This document shows positions 12,831 to 23,618 of a stretch of DNA of 64,000 nt, in pieces. Within the stretch, counting starts at the first letter, position 1, and each line of letters starts with the position of its first letter. Under the pieces are notes generated by a model. The model had not been told where the DNA came from. It did not search any database and saw only the letters and a list, made by a program, of their open reading frames with translations. Source of the DNA: Ciona savignyi (lineage: Eukaryota > Chordata > Ascidiacea > Phlebobranchia > Cionidae). A program made the position numbers and the translations under genes. Where the stretch lies: the NCBI GenBank assembly GCA_000149265.1, contig CH002712.1, positions 257,429 through 321,428 on the forward strand, read 5' to 3'.

Positions 12831-15800
12831 TTTCATACATTAGAATCGCAATTAACTACCGGTATGTTAGAACTAAAATTCATATTTTTCCAACAAAAAG
12901 TATAACAAAATTTAGTCTGCATTTTTTGCAGTTGCAGAACTGAGATAATTGTTCACTGGTGATGGGGCAGGTTACTTCGAAAGGATTCAATAAAATATAG
13001 GTTTTACAATTCTGTGCCAGCTCGAACCAATAACAGATATGAATTTGACGATAAGACATTACAGTTTATAACAGGACGCTTTGATAGCAAGGCATCCCAT
13101 ATAAAATAAAGGAAAAACATCTTAAAATTATAATCATTTCTCATAACTCAAGGCGTCTCGCCATTATAGGTCGCTTTACCACACTTTTCTTTGATGCTTA
13201 AGTTACAGTTGTTTTGATTTTATTATAAGTTTGGTTCGACAGCCTTGTCTGACCACACCTGCGCTAAATAATGTATTGGATTATAGACTATTTTAACGAC
13301 TGTTCTTTTCCATATTTTTTATGTTTCCAATTTTTAAAGGTCCTGTTGCATGTTTTCATCGTTAAAAACTTAAAATAAACTAAAAATAATAATTTGTTTT
13401 ATGTGAATATTTGTACTTATATCTTCAAAACATCTTTGGAGCGTTATCAGTTTTAACTCAGGCTAAAAATCTTTCCATGTGCTATATATGTAGTTTCTTT
13501 TTATATTGCATTTTTTCTTTATTACCAGTACTCATTTATACTAGATTCCTAAGTCATATTGCGTTAGATAAGATTTATCCTGTGCCATATGTCTCAGATG
13601 CTATATCATTAAATGTGTGATTTATAGCTCGCCATTAAAATTCTGTCTACTCATGTTCTATGTTGCTGTGTCTGAATTTCTTTATTTAAAAAGAGGTGTG
13701 TCTATGTGTAGCATAGTAAGAATTCTTTTTCCACTGCCAAATAATTAAAGTTTAGTTCTGAAGTCCGGTAGTCTGGGCAGAGCATTGAGAAGTGTAATTA
13801 AAAGTCGGATGCTAACCAGCTTACAAGTTTTTATGTTTTAAATTACTATCATGCCCTTTCTAATAAGCTTTTATTTTAACATTACATCAGAACTTTTTGC
13901 ATTGCGTAACGCACTTGTGAACCTAAGCCAGACAATTTATAAAAATAATTTTCTTAATTATAAAATTATTTTGGTTTAAATTGTCAATTACGTCTAAGAT
14001 CTCACGAATAAAAGGAAATGGCAGTAATAGTGACTAGAAATATAACTTCAGTTTTATCTAGCTACTAAAAAAATAGGTAAAGTGTGCTAGTGTCATTGAA
14101 ATTCCACTGAAAATTTGTATACAATTAAAGATGCTCAATGGAAAAGAATATATTAAATGCCTAAGGTGATTGAATGTGACCCATCAGTGCACAAGAAAAG
14201 TGGTGATAGTCGTTTCGGTGTTGAGAAGACTGATCTTTGTAGTAAAATTTCACTTCCGGTATGCAAAAGCCGTAATTGACTGGGAATAAAAGTTTAATTC
14301 TTTTCAAGGTAAAAGATAATTCAACAACATTTTATGGTCTTTAACATCGGGACCCTTAAAGACAATTAGTTCATGACAGCAATTATCTTTGCGGAAGAAA
14401 AATACTTTTAGGCAGTTTTCTTTCTTACAGCTGTATAATTTAATGTGACCATCTAGTTTTAAACTAAGCATCCATGCAAAATTTATTTTAGTGGTAACTA
14501 ATATTTCCAAAAAATAAACAAGCTAACAATATCGGCAGAATGCTTTGCTTTATATGTTTAAAGACCTCTGAGACCTTATAATGCCAGGTGAATTTAATTA
14601 GCAATTTCTTTGTTTATTCATAAAAAGAAGATATCTTGGTAACGGTACCACTTACGTGATGTATAAAATAGAATTTAAAAAAAATCATAAATCTCTAGAA
14701 GTTCGATCTAAAATCTTTGTTCGAATTTAAAACTTTTTTGTTTTAATTTTTTTTAGTAGTTTTATGAATAAACTAAGCCACACTGTCATTACTGATACTG
14801 TTCTTGCATCATTATAATTGTTTTAGTTTAAACTGTAACTTAAAAGTCCCTAATTATTACAAGGCATTGACGACAGTTGTTGTATGGTCTCTGTGGGCAA
14901 GACTTTATGTCTTGTTAATGCATAATTGGTGCTGGGTGAATCAAAATTATATACATGAAACTGGTTTTATTTGACTACGGGAACTTCATTTTGAATTGCT
15001 AGAATCTAAATATAATTCCTAATATTTTCCTATTTGTACCTTGATTTTTGCAATGTACATTTCCTTTATTGACATTTCATGTTATGTAAATATATTTATA
15101 TCTACTTCTTTCAATGTCGTTTTGTTTTGCTGTTGTTTGTTTAATTGCCGGGATTAGTTACAACAGCAAAAATTAAATTAACTAAACTAATATTGTTACA
15201 ACAAGATTATCATTTTGTTTGTTCCATGTAGCACGAATAGTTGCTGGCTGATTTATATTTCTGGTTTATATTGCCATCCAAAACAGTACCATGCTTTAAT
15301 CATTTTGTCATATTACTGCACCCCCCACACACATTATCTTCCACAATTATCAACCTATTTCTTTACCCTCCTAAATTTCTGTGTGCATTTAAATATGTTA
15401 TCAACAATGTCAAAAACCAAATATTCGAGTAAAACCAACGAACCCAGCATTTTAAAGCTTTTTCAACTGGATAAGTTGGTAATGTTTACTAAAAAAATAT
15501 TTTGCCCAGAAATTACTGTTTTCGAAATCTGTGAAATCATTACTAATAGTAAAGTTGTTTCTTGCACCATTCCCCCCTATGTTAAGCGATTTGTGTTTCA
15601 TTGGCGGCTTCTTAGATCATTCTTTCCAGCCCTATCCTTCAGGATTGCAATTCATGTGCCTTCATCAATACTGATGTAAGATCATAATCTCTGAAAAATC
15701 ATTTAAACCAAATCTGGATTATCACCACCAATCTTCCCGTTTTGAATATATTTATCAATTTAGCTATTGTTTTGATTTATTTAATTTACACATTAGCCAT

Positions 15801-16865
15801 GAAAGTCTAAAATGTATTATAATGTTAATCATACTGTTTTCTACAATTATCTTAATAAACTCATTTTATGTTTTTTTTTCACTATTGGTCCATGTTGTCA
15901 TAGCCAACCCTACTTCCATCTTACACACCTTGGTATGGGTTCCAATTTATTACACATTGTGGTTTGATTTAACTCTGTTGTTTGCTCTTTAAATACTGTT
16001 AAATTATGTTTTGTGACCCCATTTAGCATGTACCTAAATACTTTGTCTTAATTATTATATTTGTGCGTTTTAAAGTGTCATTTTGGTATCTTTTTTCTGT
16101 TTCTTCTATCATACAAATAGTTGTGCATCTTCTTAAATAAACTACCAGTAAAACCAGTTTTTTCCCTTTAAAAAAACATTTTTTTCTCTTTCTAGAATGT
16201 TATTGCAATATTTGATAATGGGTTTTGAAAATTTCTCGATTCAAAAAATATATTCAAGAAACATCAATGATTCTACTTTATACATCACTGGTATACTGGG
16301 TTAAAATGTGTCACATGCAGTACAATAAATTTTTTTAGGACTTTTTTGAAAATCCTACAGTTACTACTGTACAGGAAGTTTATCTCTGCTCAATGACTAT
16401 AGGATCTGAGCCATCAACGAGTAAATCTGTCATCAATTTTCGGTGATTTTTTTTGCCTGTTTGCCAAAATGTATGACTTTATTTTATTGTTTTACCCTTT
16501 TACTTTAAGAAATGATCGTATACCATACATTAAAAAATGCTTAAGTTACTAGGTGTTTTAAAAGAGTTAGTAATGAATCGCATGAACGAATTTTTTTTTA
16601 AATCAGCAATCTTTTATCGTGTAGTTGTCATTCCTTCGACAAAGTTTAATGATTGATTTAACAATACATGCATCGTAATGCATAGTGAAGTTTTTATGAC
16701 AGATAGTTATAATCAAAAGCATACCTACGGTTTACATTTCTACCACTTTAATCAACACTACTTAAGAACATTAAAATGTACGCTTATCTTCAGTGAGAGT
16801 GTCAGAAGAAGAAGAAAGGTTCAAAATTACTTGGGAAAAAACAGAAATTGGATACAAAACGCTTT
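12830..16865. other. AT-rich intergenic DNA
   Basis: I see no supported gene, RNA gene or repeat with recognisable ends in these 4 kb. The longest open frame (15215-15679) is discussed under rejected items. Confidence 0.5.
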
Positions 16866-17090
16866 GGCCGGGTTCACACCAAAACGACAAAAACGTTTTT
16901 GTCGTGTCGGACCGACGTTTTTCAAATAGAACGCATTGTCTCTTATGCGCCGATTCACACCAGTCCGATTTTGACGCAAACGACACGTTTTCTGTCGTAC
17001 GACAAAAAAACATGTTTTTCAGGAATAGAGCATGCGCTATTTTCTTACGACATGTTTTTTTGTCGGACGAGTTTAATATCGTGAAATGTT

Positions 17091-17345
17091 GGGTGCCTCT
17101 AAATACTACAGGACCGCTTGGAGCGCTTGGATCGCTTGGATCACTTAGATTGCTATGGAAAGTAATTCTAACCCTTTCCCAAACACTAATCTCAACCCCA
17201 GAACTAACTTTAACCCCAACCCTAACATTAATATCATGGCTTTTGTAATTACTAAGTATAGTAAGCGATCCAACCGCTCCAAGCGCTCCAAGCGATTTAA
17301 GCGCTCCATGCGCTCCAAGCGCTCCTGTAGTATTTAGAGGTACCG
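17091..17345. mobile_element. Mutator-like MITE, copy 1, inside the outer element
   Basis: The ends are GGGTGCCTCTAAATACTACA and, in reverse complement, CGGTACCTCTAAATACTACA. The flanks are a perfect 9-bp duplication TGAAATGTT at 17082-17090 and 17346-17354. Inside the termini are inverted GCTTGGAGCGCTTGG-type repeats and a central stretch of degenerate TAACCC units. A 9-bp duplication is the hallmark of Mutator-like elements. Confidence 0.85.
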
Positions 17346-19015
17346 TGAAATGTTAGCATATACAATTGTTTTATTGCTAATATGCAGTACATATACTATT
17401 ACTATGGATATAAATGTGTTTTAAAGTAAATACAATAGTTTTAATAATATTAGAGAGTTTAGGTTGAAGTGAATATGGACTAAAGTGCATAGAAATTAGG
17501 CCAATACAGATATATTTAGTTTAAAATTAGAAACTCATTATGTTGTGATTACAAAGCTTAACAAATAATGCATAACACTTGTTCAACATCTCAGGTAAGC
17601 CTGTTGTGTAGCCTAAACTTAACAAAACCAGTACTGGTACTTAAACTTACATAAATTTCCCCGATAGGCGATAGGTACTGGTTAAATATATATTTAGCCT
17701 GTAAAATTATGGTGGATCCAAGCAAACTTCAACTACTAATTCAAGAATTGAATGTTAAGTTGGCAAAATATAAGCCTAATATCTCCAGTTCCGCATGCCG
17801 GTATATGAATTGAGTTGTACAAGAGTTAACTTGGAATATTATTTGTCAAATTTTGAATGAGACTGGTAAGTGTGTAAAGTGTTGCAATTATAAATAGATT
17901 ATGTTCTATATATGATTCTACTTTTTGTTTTATTGCATTGAATAGTAAAATAAAGTTTTGCATCCAAAAGCAACTATTAGATGATTACCACAGGCCGTGA
18001 GTTCTCTAGCATTGATAATTGCATTACCATAAGTGAAACAAATATAATCAATCCTATAATCCTGTACACTTATTTTTTGGTCTTGTGGATTATATTAATG
18101 TTGAATAACACCGGTATACATTTTGTGTTTACAGCATGATTGGACCAGTTCCAGTAATTCAAGTTCAACATCTTACAACACTGATACAGATATGGAAATA
18201 TTTTGCAATGAAACAGTCTAGTAGAATATCAATTTTACTTCTGCAAATTATTGCCGGTAACTGAAAAGTACATACCAGAGGCTACAGAACAATTGAAGTG
18301 CCTCAAAATAACAGAGAAAAAAGAAACCAGCAAATAATGCATGCAAATAACCAAGGCAATGCTTTACTTTTTAAAATGTCGTAGTAACTTTCAAATGGTT
18401 TGTGAGCATCGCGATACACATTTTGTTTTCAAACTACATTAGTACCACTATTTAACTAATTTACATTTCTGTATCGTATCCATTTTGTGCAGTGTAGTAA
18501 ATTGTTGATGTTAATTGAGTTATTTCCATTTTAATAATCATGTTCATTTGTTCTGTCTACAACACTCTCCATACTGCTTGTTTATATGGGGTGATATGAA
18601 CTGTGAGCAAAAAACAAATGTCATTGTTTTATTTGTACAGATGAAACCAATACATTTACCCTCCAATGTATTTATCCGAGTTAATGTTTTTTTGGTTGTC
18701 AAAGTGCAAAATATTGGCACCACTTTAAATTACTATACCACACTTCTTAGGTTGGTTCTAGTATAAAACTTGGCAGAAGAACAACCAAAATAAGACATCT
18801 CTAGTACAGTTTTGGCAGCCATGTAGTGTAAAAATATTAAGGTCAAGAGTGTTTGATGTTAAGGATTTAAGGTTGTAATACTGATTATATGGAAGTGTGT
18901 TTTTCTCTGTAATTGGCTTCAGTCTATAAGTAATTCAGGAAAAAGTTAGGTGGTCATACTTGTGATTTTTTCAGGTTCCATTACCATGTTTAGTTTATCT
19001 AATATAGGATATATC

Positions 19016-21039
19016 TAGGGATGCACAATATAGGATAGTTAGGTATTCTAGAATATTCTAGAATAATATATTTCGAATCTAGAATTTCGAATCCTATTCT
19101 AGAATGTTTTACCATGTATTTAAATTTGCTATGCTGTGCATATATTTTCTCATTTATAGTGAATTAGCCATATGCTTTTAAACTGTGATGAGAGCAATTT
19201 ACGTAGTTCAACAATATTTTACCATTACATATTTTTTTAATCATATGTAACATCTCTAAACACTATCTGCCATGAGGGAGGATAATAGTCTAGTAGGTTG
19301 TTGTTGAAATGAATGGCTGAGAAAAATGCTCCCAAACACCAGACAATTTTTATTTTCCCAGTTTGGTATCAAGACTAGCTATTAATGCCCTTGCACAATT
19401 AAACATTAATTTTACTATTTAACACATTTATACATTGGTAAAAGTATAATAAATGAATCACTGCAAAATCACCTAACTAAATAACACATAGGATATCATT
19501 AAATTAAATACATAGGATATCATTCATTGTGTTTATTGAAAATATAGTTGTTTAACCCTTTAACTGCCGCTGTCGACTCAAGTCGACAGCGCCGAAAATT
19601 GCATAAGTGGAAAAGTATACAGCCGATTTTGATCAGTGAGATGGCGTTGGAGAGCTGAATAATTTCTGCGTTTACCAATATAAGATGATATATAGGTTTG
19701 CATTTAAAATTTTTTAGTTATTTAAGTTTTAAAAAACGTATAAATATATTTGTGGTTTTGGTTGTTTTAATTAGTTTTAATTGCGGTTTTAGTCCCCGAT
19801 TAGTTTTCAACTATTGTCGTCATGGTTCGCTTGATTAGTTTGAAAACAATCCATTCGTTTTGCGCTTGTACATTTTGGATTAGGTCATTTTTTGAGCTTT
19901 TGGAGGGTAAAAACAGATATTCTGTTGAAGAAACTGCCCTTTTGTTGGCTGATAGTGATTCTGGAAGCAGTTGTGCTTCATTTTCAAGTAGTTCTAGCAA
20001 TAAGGAACCTTTTTGAAGTTGTTTTGCATCAGTTTTGTTTTCCTGTGGCTATGTGTTTGTGTTTCATTGGGCAAAAGTAAAAAAAAAAAAAATGATTTGC
20101 GTATTACGACGTCATCAGTCAAGTTGTAAGGTCATTACAAAAAGAGTAGTACAAAAATGGTCCAAATATAATCATAAATAACTTTGATACATACTGTTTT
20201 GGTTGTAAATGAGAAAAAAAGATAGTTTTTGTTGATCTAAATAGAAACACATGACGTCATTGCACAATGCATGACGTCATCAAAATTTTACTAATGTAAA
20301 ACAAAAGAAAATTTATTACTGAACAACTTTTCTGTTGATCATATTATGCTTACTTCAATAGTTTTTTGTACAGAAGCTTCTAACCTAAGGCAACTTAGCT
20401 GAAAAATGACCAAAAAAACAGCCGGCAGTTAAAGGGTTAAGTGAAATATATATTGCAAATACTAACGTGTTTAGTCTGTAAATAACTCTTCTGCCTTTGG
20501 AATAATTGCGTCATATTTAAAGGTGCGATTAACCACGTGATTACAGCCTGGCGAACGTGACCTACTTTCTTTGTGCGTGCGTTCGTTCGTTTTAAGCGCG
20601 TCTGTCTACGATGCACGTGTATGGGACAACTGATAAGATAATGTTGTTGTGCTTTGATGCAAGTTGTATTTCGGAGCTACCGCTTTAGAAAATGTTCGGA
20701 CGCTTTTGCACGATAGCTGCACTTTCGGTATGGAGAAACGCATTACGGGTATTACATACGAATGAAGAAGCCATTTTACAATTTTGAGATTACGGATTTA
20801 CTTCAATGACGATTCACCAAAAGTTTCTTATCATAGTTATCCACTGTCGCACGCTTGCTGAAACGATACGCTGACGTCTGCATAATCGGCATCACGCGTG
20901 TTGTTGCGCGTTGGATCGCAGCCAATATTTTACGTTTTTAATTTCGAATCCTAACTATTCTTATTAAATTGCTTGTAAAGATTCGAATCCCTAGAGATTC
21001 GAATCTCAAAGATTCGAAATTCTATATTGTGCATCCCTA
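19016..21039. mobile_element. hAT element with 8-bp target-site duplication
   Basis: Both ends carry the 18-bp inverted repeat TAGGGATGCACAATATAG. The flanks are a perfect 8-bp duplication GATATATC at 19008-19015 and 21040-21047, as expected for hAT transposition. Subterminal TCGAATC and TTCGAA words recur near both ends. No hAT transposase frame is seen, so the element is non-autonomous. Its 2024 bp include the nested piggyBac-like element. Confidence 0.92.
19556..20436. mobile_element. piggyBac-like element nested in the hAT element
   Basis: It is flanked by TTAA on both sides (19552-19555 and 20437-20440), the piggyBac target site. Terminal repeats are CCCTTTAACTGCCG at both ends, extended with a one-base offset by GCTGT. 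Just inside the left end is a perfect hairpin with 10-bp arms (GCTGTCGACT, 2-base loop, 19569-19590). An open frame at 19822-20016 contains SVEETALLLADSDSGSS, resembling the acidic N-terminus of piggyBac transposases. The rest of a transposase is absent, so this is a deletion derivative. Confidence 0.88.
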
Positions 21040-21299
21040 GATATATCCAAGTTAATTGGTGTCCTATGACGATAGTACTCCGAATACCAATTAAAAATTA
21101 TGATGTCTTTACCTTTATTTTCATATAAAATTCTAGTTATAAGTGTTTATCCATACTCACGCAAACCGTCGGACCGAAACACGTTTTATTGGTGTGAATC
21201 GACACAAAACAAAAAACGAAAAACACGCTTACGACAAAAACGTTTTTGTTGGACGTACGACAAAATGTCGTTTTGGTGTGAATCCAGCCTTTGTGTTTA

Positions 21300-23540
21300 A
21301 GTTTTAAACATGAACTGAATGAGAGTTATAATCACTGCTGTCGGCGATCCTACATCAAAGCAAGTTTCGGTAGTACCTTAGAGAAAGACATTTATTAAGA
21401 GAAAGAAATTGCTTTAAAACCTAATTTGGCGTACTGTGTTGTGAAAAACCATCCAGTTTGGCTATGTTTATTTATAACGTCTAGTGAAACCAAATGTCGC
21501 CAATATTTGTTGTGTATTTTCTGTTTCTTTTCGGGCATCTTGTGCCAGGCTTTCTTAGGGGAGACCTTTACTGCGCATCTGTGTATCCCCTGGTTTCCCA
21601 CAACCTGTAAACTGCTAATTCACAATACCAAATAACCCTTCCCACAATACCATGCTGTGTTTTTTTAGATGTATCAATCTAAGGCGTGGTGGCGTTTAGG
21701 CAGCAGTCCCTCTTGAAGGCGCAGTTTTTAACACCGCTCCTTTTAGTCTTAAAAATCTTCTACGGAGACCAAAACGCATAATTTAATTAGTTAAACTGTG
21801 TGTGTTCGCATATAATCAGCTAGGAAATTGTTAAGCCAGATTTAGTGTCAAACAATAGATAAAATTACGAAACCCTGCAAGTTTACTCTTATTCATGGTC
21901 GTACTTCGCATCACAATATAAAATTATCTCTGAATCGCTATCTTAAATCTGCATGATTTATTCTATAGTGTACATTGGGAGAAATGACCAGAAATGTTTC
22001 GAACTGATACTGCCATGTGACTTTAAATGATTAACACCCAATTGTTTAAAAATATATTAAAAAATACTACATTTAATGACATTGTAATCGGTACCTCTAA
22101 ATATTACAGGACCGCTTATCGCTTGGAGCGCTTAGATCGCTTACTAAACTTCGTAATTATAAAAGCCATGATATTAATGTTAGGGTTGGGGTTAAAGTTA
22201 GTTCTGGGGTTGAGATAAGTGTTTGGGACATGGTTAGAATTACTTTCCATAGCAATCTAAGCGATCCAAGCAGTCCTGTAGTATTTAGAGGCACTCCATT
22301 GTAATAGCTTCAGAAATTCAACTGTTCAAAGTAGTATTTTGAAAGCAGCTATCTGATTATATCTGCCCTATAATATGGCCAAGTAGTTGTTCCAAAAGCA
22401 CAGATAAAGTATTTCAAAACAGCATTCCAGAAGATTATGACTATGACTTAGATATTAGCAGGCTATTTTTAAGATTAGGTTGAAGTATTGAGATTTGGAC
22501 AACTAATTTTGCTACTTTGTAAGTTTCTTAAAAAATCAAAAATTTTAGTCTAAAATGACTTTTTTTTATTTTAAGTATATTTATAATTATTAGAGAATGC
22601 CACATCCTTAATCTGGAAATAGATGTGGCATTCTGTCATACTAAACTCATTAAACAAACTTGTTTTTCCGATGTTAAAACATTTTCATCCTGAAGCGCTA
22701 ATACCTCATTAGACCGTTAGGTGCAAGACTTAACTAGCAGCTGGTTTTGATCTGATTTCAGCGAATAGAGGGCAAGTAAGTCGCACTCTAACCTCAATCC
22801 AAACTCTAACCATGTCTTGGCATTAAAGTATGCAACTTCTCTACTTTTCTTGTTTAGTATTTTTCATTATTCATACATTGCAGAAAAAGACAACAAAGAC
22901 TACTATTCTATACGATGAATCCTTTAGAATATGATTAAATCAGTCAGCATAATATGGTTGAGAAGCAGTTTTTCAAAAGTCTATTAAAATAAAATAGATA
23001 AACAGTAAGACATTTTTAAAGACAAAAAATTGACACCTAATATAACGAAATATTGCGAAAGATAAAATCGGGGGGAAATTATCGGATAAACTCGTAATAT
23101 TAGGGCGCAGTTGTTAACGTGTTAATTAATTTCTAAACATCTACTTGGTGATATCGTATTATTATTTAGAAAAACCGAACATTTTACTTCAACAAAGTAA
23201 ATTACAAAATGGAGGAACAGGCGTGAGTGGTGAGATAGCTTTTTTTATTTGAGATAAAATGTCTATTTACAAATCGTGCCCATGAACTTTTGATCGATTT
23301 AATTAAATGAGAAATGGTAAACTGTAGTCATTGTTTTTAACACCAATTAAACAACATACATATGTGGTCTTAAAAATGATAAAAACTTTCCAATTTACGA
23401 ATTTTTAAAAGATACATTTAAATGAATAGTGGGTACAATCTGTCAAAATGACATTTAAACTGGAGTTTTAGACCAAAGTTCTTTTACCTAGAAATATAAA
23501 ACGCCGAAAAAACGGAAGTAAAAAGTTCTGGAAGATGCTG
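21300..23540. other. Intergenic DNA without a supported gene
   Basis: Apart from the MITE at 22089-22296, I see no gene or structured repeat. At 23208 a short plus-strand ATG runs five codons into a GTGAGT, which could be a small first exon, but no partner exon was recognised. Confidence 0.45.
22089..22296. mobile_element. Mutator-like MITE, copy 2
   Basis: Same family as 17091-17345 in the opposite orientation: starts CGGTACCTCTAAATATTACA and ends with the complement of GAGTGCCTCTAAATACTACA. It has its own perfect 9-bp duplication, CATTGTAAT, at 22080-22088 and 22297-22305, and the same TTAGGG-like centre. Confidence 0.85.
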
Positions 23541-23548
23541 CAGTTTTC

Positions 23549-23618
23549 CTATCCAGATGGACATTTATAGAGTTTTCGCCAATTATTCCTTTGGATATGT
23601 TGTAGCCCTTTCCAATAC
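23549..23618 (-). CDS. Candidate last exon of the ankyrin DHHC gene
   Basis: If an AG at 23620-23619 is used, the frame from 25423 continues for 23 codons (R-YWKGLQHIQRNNWRK...) to a TAG at 23551-23549. The acceptor has almost no pyrimidine tract, and a GGGGCCC-rich transposon remnant begins right beside it. The length and basic, Trp-rich content would suit a short cytosolic tail. I include it only because no better continuation was found. Confidence 0.3.

Larger units (their letters stand above)
16866..21289. mobile_element. Outer transposon frame with GGCYGGRTTCACACC termini (Harbinger-like, tentative)
   Basis: The left end reads GGCCGGGTTCACACCAAAAC. The reverse complement of the right end (21289 inward) reads GGCTGGATTCACACCAAAAC. 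Both ends continue into about 150 bp of related inverted sequence with repeated TTCACACCA and ACGACAAAAACG words. Both flanks show TTT, a possible 3-bp target-site duplication. Without its two insertions the element would be about 2.1 kb. The end sequence and short duplication suggest PIF/Harbinger, which is an inference. Its core (17700-18260) has short exon-like open pieces but no recognisable transposase. Confidence 0.6.

Noticed and set aside
14304-14510. A minus-strand open frame with KLDGHIKLYSC and ELIVFKGPD
   Set aside because: It looked exon-like at first, but I could not identify a family, a good acceptor or a partner exon, and it is near neither gene's expected missing piece.
15215-15679. 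A 154-codon plus-strand open frame in AT-rich DNA
   Set aside because: It has no recognisable domain or signal, its composition matches the surrounding noncoding DNA (many Phe, Leu, Ser, Tyr), and no splice partners or promoter are evident.
17160-17230. Telomere or interstitial telomeric repeat
   Set aside because: The TAACCC-like units are degenerate, short and confined to the centres of MITEs with defined ends, so they are part of those elements.
16793-17248. Several overlapping open frames of up to 151 codons
   Set aside because: They lie in the inverted terminal repeats of the outer transposon and run into the Mutator-like MITE. None resembles a transposase.
17717-18235. Short open pieces with intron-like GT and AG borders inside the outer transposon
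   Set aside because: They could be exons of a transposon or host protein (MVDPSKLQLLIQEL and a Ser/Thr-rich piece with a stop), but the first runs into a stop before any donor and no family is recognisable.
23205-23235. ATGGAGGAACAGGC followed by GTGAGT, a possible tiny first exon on the plus strand
   Set aside because: No downstream partner exon was recognised; a five-codon start plus donor is easily found by chance.
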